A stretch of 64,000 nt of DNA from Budorcas taxicolor (Eukaryota; Chordata; Mammalia; Artiodactyla; Bovidae), in contig NC_068930.1 of NCBI RefSeq assembly GCF_023091745.1, positions 7,710,262-7,774,261 on the forward strand, given 5' to 3'. Numbering within the stretch: the first letter of the stretch is position 1; each line of letters begins with the position of its first letter. A program made the translations under genes and the position numbers. Below are positions 44,680 to 55,701 of this stretch, piece after piece. Below the pieces are notes generated by a model. That model saw only the letters and a list, made by a program, of their open reading frames with translations. It did not search any database and was not told the origin of the DNA.

Positions 44680-45597
44680 TTTATAATTATTATTTAAACT
44701 GTAAATGTTAATGACCTCTTATATTTAGTAGTTATCTCACAAGAGAAGTGAGTTAAAACCAAAAAAAAAAAGTCCCTATAAGTGAGTTAAAACATAAAAA
44801 TGTCATCTATATCTAAAGATGATTTAAAACTCATCTTTCTGATGATAGCTGTAAAACATGCGGAATTATTTACATATTAATAAGAATAGAAAAGCCGGTT
44901 ACAAAACCATATACATGTTATGAACCCAGCTTAGAGGGGAACATATTCACAGAGAAAAGAGTGGAAAAACTTCAAAAGTGTTAGAAAGGATTCTTTTCTC
45001 TTTTCTCTTGTATACAAGTAATTCCAAAGTTTTAATGAAGAGATATTAATTTTCCAGCATTAATTAGGAAATCAATAATGTTATAAAATTCTTGGCAGAA
45101 GAGTCTGAAGTAAGATCTATGCAATTATTTCTGTCAGGATCCATTGTGGGAAATGGGAGACTCTCAAGGCATTTCCAGGAAAGGCATTTAACAGCGCGGA
45201 CTAGGTACCTGCCGTGCTATTGGAAGGCTAGGGGAGCCAGGGGTGATTTGCGGGAGGGCCCCCCCATGTGGCCTTACCCCAGAGGTCATTGCTGCCCCCA
45301 CTGCCGTACACACCTCCTACACCCATGAAACATCTCGAGACGCTGCCAGATGTTTACATGCCAGTGCGGGTAGCAGTCAGAGGCTGGCCTCTCCCTCAGT
45401 CCCACCTTCCAAATCACAGGAGAATGCCCCTTGGTGGTAAACTAACTCATGTGCAGAAACCATGTGTACACAAGTCTGGTGAAAGGAGTTCGGAGTGCTG
45501 TGGCCTCAGCATACCACCCTGGAGGAAGATCAGAAGGAAGGCACCTGAGGGAGTCAGCTTTCCCTTCATACTTGATACCCTTCTATATTTAATGCTA
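44642..45597. other. Unique intergenic
   Basis: AT-rich to 45100, then mixed. A short direct repeat (AGTGAGTTAAAAC) lies at about 44746 and 44781 around an A run. No gene is supported. Confidence 0.5.
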
Positions 45598-45985
45598 GGG
45601 TTGCCGTACCAAAATGCTATAAGCCGGGTAGCTTAAACAATGGAAATACATAGTTTCACAACTCTGGAGGCAAGATCAAGGCATCGGAAGGGCTGGTTCC
45701 TTCTGAGGGCTGGACGGGAAGGATTAGTTCCAGGCCTCTCTCCTTGGTATGGAGGTGGCTTTCCCCTTTGTCTTCATGCGGTCTTCCTTTTGTGTGTGTG
45801 TCTGTGTCCAAATTCCCCCTTTTATAAGAACATGAGTCCTACTGGATTAGCGGCCTCTCCACTCCAGTATGAGCTCATCCTGACTTATACCGGCAATGGC
45901 TCATTTCCAAATACTGTCACTGTCTGAAGTACTGGGGGTTAGGACTCCATCAGATGAATTTGGAGGGGTGATACTATTCAACCCT
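45598..45985 (-). repeat. MaLR/MLT-type LTR, antisense
   Basis: GGGTAGCTTAAACAATGGAAA, CAACTCTGGAGGCAAGATCAA, CCCCTTTTATAAGAACATGAG and ACTGGGGGTTAGGACTCC are the antisense form of a common MaLR-type LTR. Confidence 0.65.
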
Positions 45986-46110
45986 GGAGGAGGAAATGGC
46001 AGCCCACTCCAGTATTCTTGCCTGGAGAATTCTAAGGACAGAGGAGCCTGATGGGTTACAGTCCATGGGGGTCACAAAGAGTTGGACACGACTGAGCGAC
46101 TTCTCGCTGT
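45986..46110 (+). repeat. Bov-tA SINE, 5'-truncated, at the LTR end
   Basis: GGAGGAGGAAATGGCAGCCC to CACGACTGAGCGACTTCTC. TTCAACCC occurs on both sides (about 45978 and 46110) as the target duplication. Confidence 0.9.
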
Positions 46111-46118
46111 TCAACCCA

Positions 46119-47589
46119 TACAGGATCGTTCAAGTTTCCACATACCAAAAAACGTGTAACTGGGGAAGGGGGCATAACGTGGAAGGAAATCCGAGTTTCT
46201 CTGCAGATAAATCGTAGAACCTTGGACGATGTGCCGTGCTGGGAAAGGCCTTGTGGAGGCTGTGACTCGGGAACACGTCTGAGGTCAAAGGTCAAAACCA
46301 AGGGCAGGGACGGTGGCCTGAAAATATTATTCCAAGTGATCACTTTGTTAGCAGCAGGATCCAAGAACTAACGTAAGAGCCGTTTGTCCCTTGCCCCGCC
46401 AAAAGCTCTTCTTTTGTGGAGCAGAGGAGACCCCTACCTGGTCTCCCTCCCATTTAGCTGTTCTATGGTGAAATCCCACTGCTACCTGGCTGGACTGTCC
46501 CCTTGGAGGCAAAGGAAGGAGCAAATGCCGGGGGCTCCAGGCTCGAACACCTCTGTATTATTCTGAGTAGAGCGGGGTTTGAGCCTTGGAAGCTGCTGGG
46601 AGGACAGAAAGAGGCCCCGTGAGAAGTGATCTCACCTGGCCGAGACCCTGTCACAGAGCCGAACACAGCCACTCTCCCCAGCTGCTGCAGGATCTCCAAA
46701 CCAGAGGGCCTCTCGGCTCCAGTGGCCGCAGAAACAGCCAGTGTGACACTGGCCTCGGGATCGCCTCCCTGCTGGGACCGTCCCTTCAAATGATGAATGT
46801 GCGTCTGTGGCCTGAGCTTCGAGTTGGAGCTGAGCCTTGGGACTCCCAGGGAGGGTTTCTTATTTCTCTCCAGTGGGTGTTGGCTGGGACAGCACAGAGC
46901 CCTGTGTCCCTGCTGGTCACTCCCAAGCTTGGACTCTGTCCCTGGAGAAGCCCTAGAGAGGCCAGATGCTGGCCGGTTTCCTCCAGTGGAAGAAGATGCT
47001 CTTTTGGGGTCTGCAGATGGTCCCCTTGTGAGCCACCTTGGTCAGGAGCTCTGGGAGAGAGGTCTGCAGGGAGTGGAAGTTCCCCTTCCTTTGAGAGGGG
47101 CTGCTGGACAGGCTGGAAATAGCCCTGTGGTCAGCGGTTTCTGTTCAGTACTTTGGAGATAATTCACCATGTTCTGGAGGTTATTCATCTTGTCTCCTCG
47201 TGGCTTTGCTCCCCCCTCTCCTCTCCTGTTCCCCCTTTAGCCATAAGGACAGGTTGGCTTTGTAACTTCTCCCTGCACGCCACCACCTAACCTTCCACTT
47301 GCATCCTGCACAACCCTGCTCCGAAAACTTTCATGGCTCCCTACTGCCTGGAGTGGTGCTTCCCAAACTGTGATGTGGGCCTCCGATATGCCTGTAGCTC
47401 TTGAAAGGTCAGTGCCTCCTGAGTCCCACCATAGCCCCAGCAATCAGATCACCCCATGCTGGTGCCCAAGGACCAGAGTCTTCAACTCACCACACAGGTG
47501 ATTTTTTTTTTTACTTGTATAATAACAGTATTGTAAAGTAGAATAAAGTAAAAATAAAAATTTTTTTAAAGTTAAAAAAAGGAAAAAAT
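46119..47589. other. Intergenic, partly GC-rich
   Basis: Overlapping frames of up to 178 codons at 46586-47122 have no known domain and no splice or start context. AT-rich simple sequence lies at 47500-47600. Confidence 0.45.
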
Positions 47590-47672
47590 ATATATATTGT
47601 TTTAAAATATATATATCATAAAATTTATGATTTTAACAATTTTTAAATATACAGTTCAATGGCACTAAGTAC

Positions 47673-48035
47673 TATCGTGGACTAAATGTGTCCCCCCACG
47701 TAAGCTCATATGTTGAAGCTGCAGTCTCTATTTTGATGGTATACAGTGGTGGGATCTTAGGCAGGTGATCAAGTTTAGATGAGATCACGAGGGCGGGGAT
47801 CTAGTGATGGAATCTGTGCCCTTTAACAAGAGGAAGAGAGATCCCTCTGTCTCTCCATGCACATCCTGAGAAAAGGATATATAAGTGCACAGCAAGGAAC
47901 AGGATCCTCATTAGGATCTTCCCAGCCTGACACCACGAGCTTGAGCTTCTAGCCTTCAGAACTGTGAGAAAATAAATGCCTGTTGTTTAAGCCACCAAGC
48001 GTGTGGCATTGTTTTAGGAGTCTGAGCCAACGATG
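47673..48035 (+). repeat. MaLR-type solo LTR inside L1
   Basis: It starts near GTGGACTAAATGTGTCCCCCC. It has GTTTAGATGAGATCACGAGGG and a poly(A) signal context AGAAAATAAATGCCTGTTG, and ends TTGTTTTAGGAGTCTGAG. It is the same family as the antisense copy at 18851-19165. Confidence 0.65.
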
Positions 48036-48206
48036 AGAGGCACTCGCGCTGCCGTGCCGTCATCACTACCATTCATCCACGGAGCTCTTCGTCTTCTCGA
48101 ACTCAAACTCTGCACCCATCAAACACTAACCCCCCAGCCCCCTCTCCCTGGAAAATACCTTTCTACGTTCTGTCTCTGTGAATTTGACTACTCTAGGTAT
48201 GTCATA

Positions 48207-48430
48207 CGGGCTTCTTAGGTATTTAAGTGGTAAAGAATCTACCTGCCACTGCAGGTGACCCAGAGACGCAAGTTTGATCCCTGGGTTGGGAAGGTCCCCT
48301 GGAGAAGGGAATGGCATACCACTCCAATATTCTTGCCTGGAGAATTCCACGGACAGAGGAGCCTGGCAAGCTTCAGTCTAAGGAGTCGCAAAGAGTCAGA
48401 CATGACTGAGTAACTAAGCACACACACGTG
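48207..48430 (+). repeat. Bov-tA SINE inside L1
   Basis: CGGGCTTCTTAGGTATTTAAG head to GACATGACTGAGTAACTAAGC. TGTCATA is duplicated at 48200-48206 and 48431-48437. Confidence 0.9.
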
Positions 48431-48889
48431 TGTCATATAAGAGCAATCATATTTGTCCTTTCCTTTCTGGCTTATTTCAGTCAACATGTCCTTGAGTTTC
48501 ATCCTTATTGTAGCATGTGTCAGAATGTTCTTCTTTTTTAAGGCTGAATAATATTCCATTGTACATGTTTAGGCCACATTTTGTTTATCCATTCATCTTT
48601 CAAAGGACACTTGGATTGCTTCTATATTTTGGTTATTGTGAATCATGCTACTATGAACTTGGATGTACAGATATCTCTTCTAGCCCTTGCTGCAGTTCAT
48701 TTGGGTTTATACTCAGAAAGGGAATTGCTGGATCATTTGGTCATTCTATTTTTAATTTTTTAGGAACTGCTATAGTGTTTTCCACAGTGGCTGTGCCATT
48801 ATACATTCCTACCAACAGAGCACAAGAGTTCCACTTCCTCCATATCCTCACCAACAATTGTTACTTTCTTTTTTTAAAAAAATAGTAGC

Positions 48890-49455
48890 CGGAGGGTGAC
48901 TACAGGCATGAAATTTAAAGATGCTTTCTTCTTGGAAGGAAAGCAATGACAAACCTACACAGTGTATCAAAAAGCGGAGATATCACTTTGCCAACAAAAG
49001 GACCAGCTAGTCAAAGCTATCGCTTTTCCAGGAGTCATGTACTGATGTGAGAGTTGGACCATAAAGAAGGCTGAGTGCTGAAAAATTGATGTGAATACAT
49101 TGTGGTGCTGGAGAAGACTCTTGAGGGGCCCCTGGACAGCAAGGAAATCAAACCAGTCCATCCTAAAGGAAATCAGTCCTGAATATTCATTGGAAGGACT
49201 GATGCTGAAGCTCCAACACTTTGATCACCTGATGTGAAAAGCTGACTTATTGGAAAAGACCCTGATGTTGGGAAAGATTGCAGGCAAAAGAAGAAGGGGG
49301 AGGCAGAGGATGAGATAGTTAGATAGTATCACCAATTCAATGAACATAAATTTGAACGAATTCCGGGAGATAGTGGACAACAGAGGAGCCTGGCATGCTT
49401 CAGCCCATGCATTTGCAAAGAGTCAGACACAGCTTAGCAATTGAACAAAAACAAT
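48890..49455 (+). repeat. BovB LINE 3' part inside L1, diverged
   Basis: GGGTGACTACAGGCATGAAAT, the GGAGTCATGTACTGATGTGAG block and GACACAGCTTAGCAATTGAAC. It is clearly more diverged than the next BovB, so probably older. Confidence 0.88.
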
Positions 49456-49515
49456 CCTAATGGGTGTGAGGGAATTAAAGCATTGTGGTTTTGATTTGTA
49501 TTTCTCTAATGAATG

Positions 49516-50084
49516 GTTGCAGCCATGAAATTAAAAGATGCTTACTCCTTGGAAGGAAAGTTATGACCAACCTAGATAGTATATTCAAAAGCAGAGACAT
49601 TACTTTGCCGACTAAGGTCTGTCTAATCAAGGCTATGGTTTTTCCAGTAGTCATGTATGGACGTGACAGTTGGACTGTGAAGAAAACTGAGTACAGAGGA
49701 TTGATGTTTTTGAACTGTGGTGTTGGAGAAGACTCTTGAGAGTCCCTTGGACTGCAAGGAGATCCAACCAATCCATTCTAAAGGAGATCACCCCTGGGAT
49801 TTCTTTGGAAGGAATGATGCTAAAGCTGGAACTCCAGTACTTTGGCCACCTCATGCGAAGAGTTGACTCATTGGAAAAGACTCTGATGCTGGGAGGGATT
49901 GGGGGCAGGAGGAGAAAGGGACGACAGAGGATGAGATGGCTGGATGGCATCACCGATTCGATGGACTTGAGTTTGAGTGAACTCCAGGAGTTGGTGATGG
50001 ACAGGGAGGCCTGGCGTGCTGCAATTCATGGGGTCGCAAAGAGTCGGACATGACTGAGCGACTGAACTGAACTGAACTGAACTG
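49516..50084 (+). repeat. BovB LINE 3' part inside L1, younger
   Basis: It starts GTTGCAGCCATGAAATTAAAAG and ends in four AACTG repeats. AATGAATG, L1 sequence, is duplicated at 49508-49515 and 50085-50092. Confidence 0.93.
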
Positions 50085-50205
50085 AATGAATGATGCTGAG
50101 CATCTTTTTATGTGTTAATTGGCCATTCATATATCTTCTGTGAATGTCTATTCAGATTCTTTGCTTGTTTTTAAATTGTGTTGGGTTTTTTTGTTTTGTA
50201 TCTAC

Positions 50206-51850
50206 AGGTGGTTTTGATAGAAGGTGGACTGAAAGTGGATTGAGAAGATGAGTCCTGCATGGGGTGTCAAGGACCCTCTGTGAGAGGACCGTGATCCACC
50301 TTCCATCTCATTTTCTGTTTTTCCCAGAAAGACTATTTTGTTCTAGCTGTATGTTCCCATCTTCTAGCTTTTGTTTATACCCTTCCAAACACTTGGACAA
50401 CTGTAGCAGAAATTTTCTTGTCTGCAGAAGAACCACCCTCTACCATCTCCTATCAAAATAGTTCTGGTAGGACTGTGGGTCATAGTGTTCCTCCCCATCC
50501 TGACATTGACAGCACACAACCCGGGCTTGGCCCACCCTAATGCTCCCATCACCATGGTACCAGGGATTGGCTCAAGGGTGGACATGGGCTCCAAGCCAAT
50601 CCATGAGGCTGTTAGAGAAATGTCTCTTATGGCTGGCTTGCCCAGCTAAGATGGTATAAGCTTGGGCTACTGGCTTCTTCCTTGATAGCATGGTCCATCT
50701 GCAGGCAGAAAGAAGAGGTCAACACACAAATGTAAGATGAGTCAAGGTGAGGAAAGTGAAGAGAAAATAACATTATAAGAGTCCCTGGATCCGTGCCTGA
50801 TAGTAGTGCCCCGTCACTGGATACTTCAGGTATATAAGCCAATAGATTCCTTTTTGCCTAAGCTGGCCTGCATTCAGTTTCTGTCCCCGGTAACAGAAGT
50901 TTCTGGCAGTGCCCAAGGCTTCCTTCCCAGCTCCTCTGTCTGTCCTCCATGCATTCACCCGCCCACTCTTCTGCCTTTTATGCCTGTGGCCTGAAGGGCT
51001 GTTCCCTTTAGGGTCTCCAGTAATCAGGGAGTGGGAACACAGCTCTCCAAGTGTTTTGATTTCCAACCCCCCTGCCTGCCCTGTCCCTTAAGACCTTCTG
51101 GGTATACAGTCACTGTCTGTGGCTTGTGTAACAGGGTGAGTCTTTACGAGAAAAGTAATTCTTGTGGTGGCTGGTGTGGGCTTGTGAAGGAAACATCCAG
51201 CATGGCCACCTCGCCCTCCCACTCCACAGGGCAGCCTTGGGCGGAGGCTCAGCCCAGAGGAACACAGGGTCTGCAGGGACTTAGAGAGGGAGGGTGCGAA
51301 AGGTGAGTAATCGCTGAAAACATGACCTTGTGTCTCCTCGTTGTGGGTTTTGAGTGTGTGGCTTTTTCTTTTTGCAGCTCCTTAGAGAGTTTCCCGCCCC
51401 CGGCCCAGGAAGGGGAAGCTGCCCCCGGGTGTTGCAAAGGGCTGCGCCTCCCCAGGGAGCCTCTGGTCTTTGTGGTTCAGTCCTGGGAGCGGGGTGGGTG
51501 GTGGCGGGGCAGAGCTGGACCTTGAAGGCTCTGCATAGAGGCTGTGCCTGGTGCTGGGCTTACACTTTGGGAACGTGTTCTGGGATGACTTGCTCAAAGA
51601 CAGCATTTTTATTTGTTTTGAGATTTTTATTTGAAAAAGTAAAGAAGTGTTTCTTGACCCCAGTTATTGTGGAACAAGTTTTGTGCTACACACTGCTATG
51701 TCCATGGATCACATGTGCTTTGCACTGGTTTTGCTAGTGCTGTTTGGAAGGCTTGTTTTATGTTCACACCATGTCCATTTCCCCCAGTTGTACTGTGAGA
51801 GTCCAGCTTCTGCTCACAGTCAGTGAGAAATGCTCAAAAGGTGCGAAGCT
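50206..51850. other. Intergenic, partly an unassigned old repeat
   Basis: Positions about 50560-50910 (CAAGCCAATCCATGAGG to TTTTGCCTAAGCTGGCCTGC) look like a diverged LTR/MER remnant that I cannot name. Frames at 51354-51737 and nearby are not supported as genes. Confidence 0.4.
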
Positions 51851-51854
51851 GATG

Positions 51855-51903
51855 ATAGGGATAATAATAGTTAACAGTTACTGAGGGCTTGGTATGTCAG
51901 ACA
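51855..51903 (+). repeat. MIR fragment
   Basis: ATAATAATAGTTAACAGTTACTGAGGGCTTGGTATG resembles the MIR start (AACATTTATTGAGCGC type). It is cut by the following BovB. Confidence 0.5.
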
Positions 51904-51905
51904 GT

Positions 51906-53115
51906 TGTTGTTCAGTCACTCAGTTGTGTCTGACTCTTTGTGACCCCATGGACTGCAGCACACCAGGCCTCCCTGTCCTTCACCATCTCCCAAGGTTTTT
52001 TCAAACTCATGTCCACTATATTGGTGATGCCATCCAACCATCTCATCCTCTGTTGCCCCCTTCTCCTCCTGCCTTCAATCTTTCCCAGCATCAGGGTCTT
52101 TTCCAGTGAGTCAGCTCTTCGCATCAGGTGGCCATAGTATTGGAGTTTCAGCTTCAGCATCAGTCCTTCCAATGAATATCCAGGACTGATCTCCTTTAGG
52201 ATGGACTGGTTGGATCTCCTTGCAGTCCAAGGGACTCTCAAGAGTTTTCTCCAACACCACAGTTCAAAAGCATCAATTTTTCGGTGCTCAGCTTTCTTTA
52301 TGGTCCAACTCTCACATCCATACATGACAACTGGAAAAACCATAGCTTTGACTATACGGAACTTTGTGAGTAAAGTGATATATATATTCCATATATAAAG
52401 CTTTATATATGGAATGTCTAGGTTTGTCATAACTGTCTTCCAAGGAACAGGCATATTTTAATTTCCTGGCTGCAGTCACCATTCACAGTGATTTTGGAGC
52501 CAAAGAAAATGAAGTGTTCTGTCAGTGTTTCCACTTTTCTCCCATCATTTGCCATGAAGTGATGGGACCAGATGCCGTGGTCTTAGCTTTTTGAATGCGG
52601 AGTTTTAAAGCAGTTTTTTCACTTTCCTTTTTCACCATCATCAAGCGGTGGTTCTTTAATTCCTCTTTGCTTTCTGCCGTTAAAGTGGTATCATCTGCAT
52701 ATCTGAGGTTGTTGATAGTTCTCCCGGCAATCTTGATTCCAGCTTGTGATTCATATAGCCTGGCATTTTGCATGATGTACTTTGCATATAAGTTAAATAA
52801 GCAGGGTGACAATATACAGCCTTGATGTACTCTTTCTCAATTTTGAACCAGTCTGTTGTTTCATGTCTGGTTCTAACTGTTGCTTATTGACCTGCATACA
52901 GGTGTCTCAAGAGACAGGTAAGGTGGTCTGATATTCCCATCTCTTTCAGAATTTTCCACAGTTTGTTGTGATCCACACACTCAAAGGCTTTAGCGTAGTC
53001 AGTGAAGCAGAAGTAGATTTCTGGAATTCCTTTGCTTTTTCTATGATCCAGCAGATATTGGCAATTTGATCTCAGGTTCCTCTGCCTTTTCTAAATCCAG
53101 CTTGAACATCATTGG
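51906..53115 (-). repeat. BovB LINE, about 1.2 kb, antisense
   Basis: It runs from TTGTTCAGTCACTCAGTTGTG through CTCACATCCATACATGACAAC and the antisense YADD region near 52685-52710 to CTTTTCTAAATCCAGCTTGAAC. The frames at 51912-52454 and 52522-52812 are its broken coding region. At 52386-52415 part of the normal sequence is replaced by a perfect palindrome. Confidence 0.93.
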
Positions 53116-53176
53116 CTATGCTAAAGCCTTTGACTATGATTGTACTCATTCTACTCAATTGCGTACTTGAAAATGG

Positions 53177-53407
53177 TAGTGTGTGTGTGTGCTAAGTTGC
53201 TTCAGTCATGTCCAACTCTGTGTGACCCCACAGATGGCAGCCCACCAGGTTCCTCTGTCCATGGAATTCTCCAGGCAAGAATACTGGAGTGGATTGCCAT
53301 TCCCATCTCCAGGGGATCTTCCCAAACCAGAGACTGAACTGGCATCTCTTATGTCTAACCTGCATTGGCAGGCAGATTCTTTACCACTAGGGCCACCTGG
53401 GAAGGTT
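53177..53407 (-). repeat. Bov-tA SINE, antisense
   Basis: GTGTGTGTGCTAAGTTGCTTC through CTCTGTCCATGGAATTCTCC to GGGCCACCTGGGAAG. The surrounding ATGGTA/ATGGTAAATTTTGTG suggests insertion into an old LINE tail. Confidence 0.9.
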
Positions 53408-53434
53408 AGATGGTAAATTTTGTGTATGTATAGC

Positions 53435-53435
<1 letters not shown>

Positions 53436-53474
<39 letters not shown>

Positions 53475-53493
53475 TACACACACACAGACACAC
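53436..53493. repeat. (CA)n microsatellite
   Basis: About 17 uninterrupted CA units at 53438-53472, then interrupted CAGATACACACAC and CAGACACACACC. Confidence 0.95.
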
Positions 53494-53667
53494 ACCCATA
53501 CCTTGAGCTGGGCCTTGCCCCTCAGTGCTTCACCTCACCAAGAAGCTCTGAGGGTATTTCTGGTGAATGTGACTGGGACATAATGTTCTTCCTTGAGCCT
53601 TAATATGTTTTCCCAGTGCCTTATAAAGAACACTTACTACTTTAAGGTCCCTGGTGGTCAGGAAGAT

Positions 53668-53796
53668 GCCCTGGAGGAGGAAATGACAACCCCCTCCAAT
53701 AATCTTGCCTAGGAAATCCCATGGACAGAGGAACCTGGTTGGCTACAGCCCATAGGGACGCGAACGCGTTGTACATGACTTAGCAACTAAACAGCA
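53668..53796 (+). repeat. Bov-tA SINE, 5'-truncated, diverged
   Basis: CCCTGGAGGAGGAAATGACAAC to GTACATGACTTAGCAACTAAAC. Confidence 0.85.
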
Positions 53797-54031
53797 ACAG
53801 GGAATTAATTGCCCAGAGTCCTCCCAGGGCTTGGGTGCCGTCCAGGTGGGTGGAGGTGAGGAGCAGCTGTGCTCTTAGGGACCAGGTCAGACCCTTTGTC
53901 CTGCCCCTGAGAGGTTTGCCAAGATTCTCTGTAGAGCTAAGTAAGCCTGGGTTCCTGTTGGAGGTGCCACCAGGAGAGTAGGGCCTTTTCGCCCAGAAAA
54001 TGGTGAGGCAACACCTGTGGTGGTGGGACAG

Positions 54032-54105
54032 TCAGCATTCAGCCCTAACAATGGTCTCAATTTAACAATTAGTAAATCGATAAATTTACTTCCGGATCCC
54101 CTGGA
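54032..54105 (+). repeat. 74-bp inverted repeat, left arm
   Basis: It is the reverse complement of 54727-54801 with about two differences. It starts TCAGCATTCAGCCC and includes AATCGATAAATTTACTTCC; its inner end overlaps the start of a Bov-tA (GGATCCCCTGG). Confidence 0.9.
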
Positions 54106-54230
54106 GAAGGGCACAGCAATCCACTCCAGTATTCTTGCCTAGAGAATCTGATGGACAGAGGAGCCCAACCGGCTACAGTCCACAGGGTCACACACAGTCA
54201 GACAAGACTGAGGCAAATTAGCACACACGT
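54094..54230 (+). repeat. Bov-tA SINE, 5'-truncated
   Basis: GGATCCCCTGGAGAAGGGCAC to CAGACAAGACTGAGGCAAATTAG. It lies just inside the left arm of the 74-bp inverted repeat. Confidence 0.88.
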
Positions 54231-54726
54231 GCAAATAGACAAATAATAGATGCCAGACATCTTAGAGCACCAACTCTCTTTCAGTCACTGAGGAAGGCTT
54301 TACATACATTATTTTTTGAATCTTCATGGTATCCCTGTGGGTTGAGGATCTCTATTTTAAATATTTTTCCCTGTAAAATACATCCTGCAAATAAAGAAGC
54401 TTATAATGTGTATTTGTACACTTATTTTTAATAAATTAATTGCCTTAGGGTGACTGCTGTAATAAATAGAAATACAAGGATGCTTCTTTTTCATCAGAGC
54501 CGGGCAGGGAGGCAGGGAGAGGAGGGTGGACAGCTGCTCTCCACACGGTCACTCAGGGATCCAGGTTGCCAAGGCCTGCTCTAGGTTTAGCTCGGGGCAT
54601 CTGAGGTTGCCTTTCACACTGACACCAGCTAGCTGGAAAGGAAAGGACCTCACATATCAGTTTTACAGGCCAAGCCTGAAAGTCATGACTTAACTTCTGT
54701 TTAAATCCCGCTGCCTAGAACTCACC
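54231..54726. other. Spacer of the 74-bp inverted repeat
   Basis: Contains a MIR-like patch (CAGTCACTGAGGAAGGCTTTACATAC at about 54282-54307) and otherwise unrecognised sequence. No gene. Confidence 0.45.
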
Positions 54727-54801
54727 CTCCGGGGGATCCGGAAGTAGATTTATCGATTTACTAATTGTTAAATTGAGACCATTGTTAGGGCTGAATGCTG
54801 A
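54727..54801 (-). repeat. 74-bp inverted repeat, right arm
   Basis: It starts CTCCGGGGGATCCGGAAG and ends GGGCTGAATGCTGA. It pairs with 54032-54105 and similarity stops abruptly on both sides. Confidence 0.9.
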
Positions 54802-55120
54802 GAATGCAGTCTAGATTTGTTCTCAGGACAAAGAATTAGTGAATTTGGGTTAGGGTGGCTCATGTAACTTCTTGTTCAAACCAGAGCCTTATCAACAGGG
54901 AAGGGAGTGATTAAATCATCCCAGGACAGCACGTATAAATTTGGATGGGAACACTCACCTGGTTTTTGTGAGCAAGAGTAGGCAAGGACAAGCAAACAGC
55001 ACCGTGTTCTTTGTTTAAAATAAAAGCAAGGCATGCCCACAGCCTGTTCTACACCTTGGCTTTATCTCCCACTTAGCAGTAAATCTCAGTGATCTGGGCA
55101 TAAGAGATCCTGCTTTAGGT
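54802..55120. other. Unrecognised sequence between inverted repeats
   Basis: No gene or named repeat. It may belong to the same retroviral or repeat unit as the flanks. Confidence 0.4.
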
Positions 55121-55363
55121 GTTTTTCTACAGATGGAAGTCAGGTGGGGGACATTGTGGTGGGGTGTTCTGTTCTGGGGAGGCCCTTAGTGTCCTATTTA
55201 GTTACCCTAACAGCCTAAGGCTTCATTTTACTACTGCTATCTATTTAAGATGTACCTAAAATGATTGACTCATTGTACTGTTATTTGTAATGCAAAAAAT
55301 TGAAACAGCTCACATCCATCAGTAGGGACTGGTTCAACAGATTGTTTCACAAAGTGTCACTGT
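55121..55363 (+). repeat. Snap-back palindrome, left arm (243 bp)
   Basis: It pairs with 55458-55701. I count about 11 differences by eye, giving about 95% identity. It runs from GTTTTTCTACAGATGGAAG to CACAAAGTGTCACTGT. Confidence 0.95.
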
Positions 55364-55457
55364 CTTCCATGGACAGAGCAGCCTGGTGGGCTACAGTCCA
55401 AGGGATCACAAAGAGTCAGACACGACTGAGTGACATCACTTTCTTTCTTTCTTTCAC
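55364..55457 (+). repeat. Palindrome loop with a Bov-tA 3' fragment
   Basis: A 94-bp loop. Positions 55367-55436 are a Bov-tA 3' fragment (CCATGGACAGAGCAGCCTGG to GACACGACTGAGTGACAT). A short (TTTC)n run follows. Confidence 0.85.
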
Positions 55458-55701
55458 ACAGTGACACTTTGTGAAACAATCTGTTGAACCAGTCCCTACT
55501 GACGGATGTGAGCTGTTTCAGTTTTTTGCATTACAAACAACAGTACAATGAGTCAATCATTTTAGGTACATCTTAAATAGATAGCAGTAGTAAAATGAAG
55601 TCTTAGGCTGTTACAGTAACTAAATAGGACCCTAAGGGGCCTCCCCAGAACAGAATACCCCACCACAATGTCCCCCACCTGTCTTTCATCTGTAGAAAAA
55701 C
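55458..55701 (-). repeat. Snap-back palindrome, right arm (244 bp)
   Basis: Reverse complement of 55121-55363. Its outer end (TGTAGAAAAAC) touches the LTR that follows. Confidence 0.95.

Larger units (their letters stand above)
47590..50205 (-). repeat. Old L1 (L1M-type), antisense, broken into five pieces
   Basis: L1 pieces are at 47590-47672 (ATACAGTTCAATGGCACTAAG), 48040-48206 (CTCTGTGAATTTGACTACTCT), 48431-48889 (GCTGAATAATATTCCATTGTA), 49456-49515 (CCTAATGGGTGTGAGGG) and 50085-50205 (GAGCATCTTTTTATGTG). Joined in order they are collinear with the antisense L1M 3' region. An LTR, a Bov-tA and two BovB copies sit between them. Confidence 0.85.

Noticed and set aside
46586..47122. 178-codon open frame
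   Set aside because: No recognisable domain or promoter; overlapping frames in other phases suggest chance.
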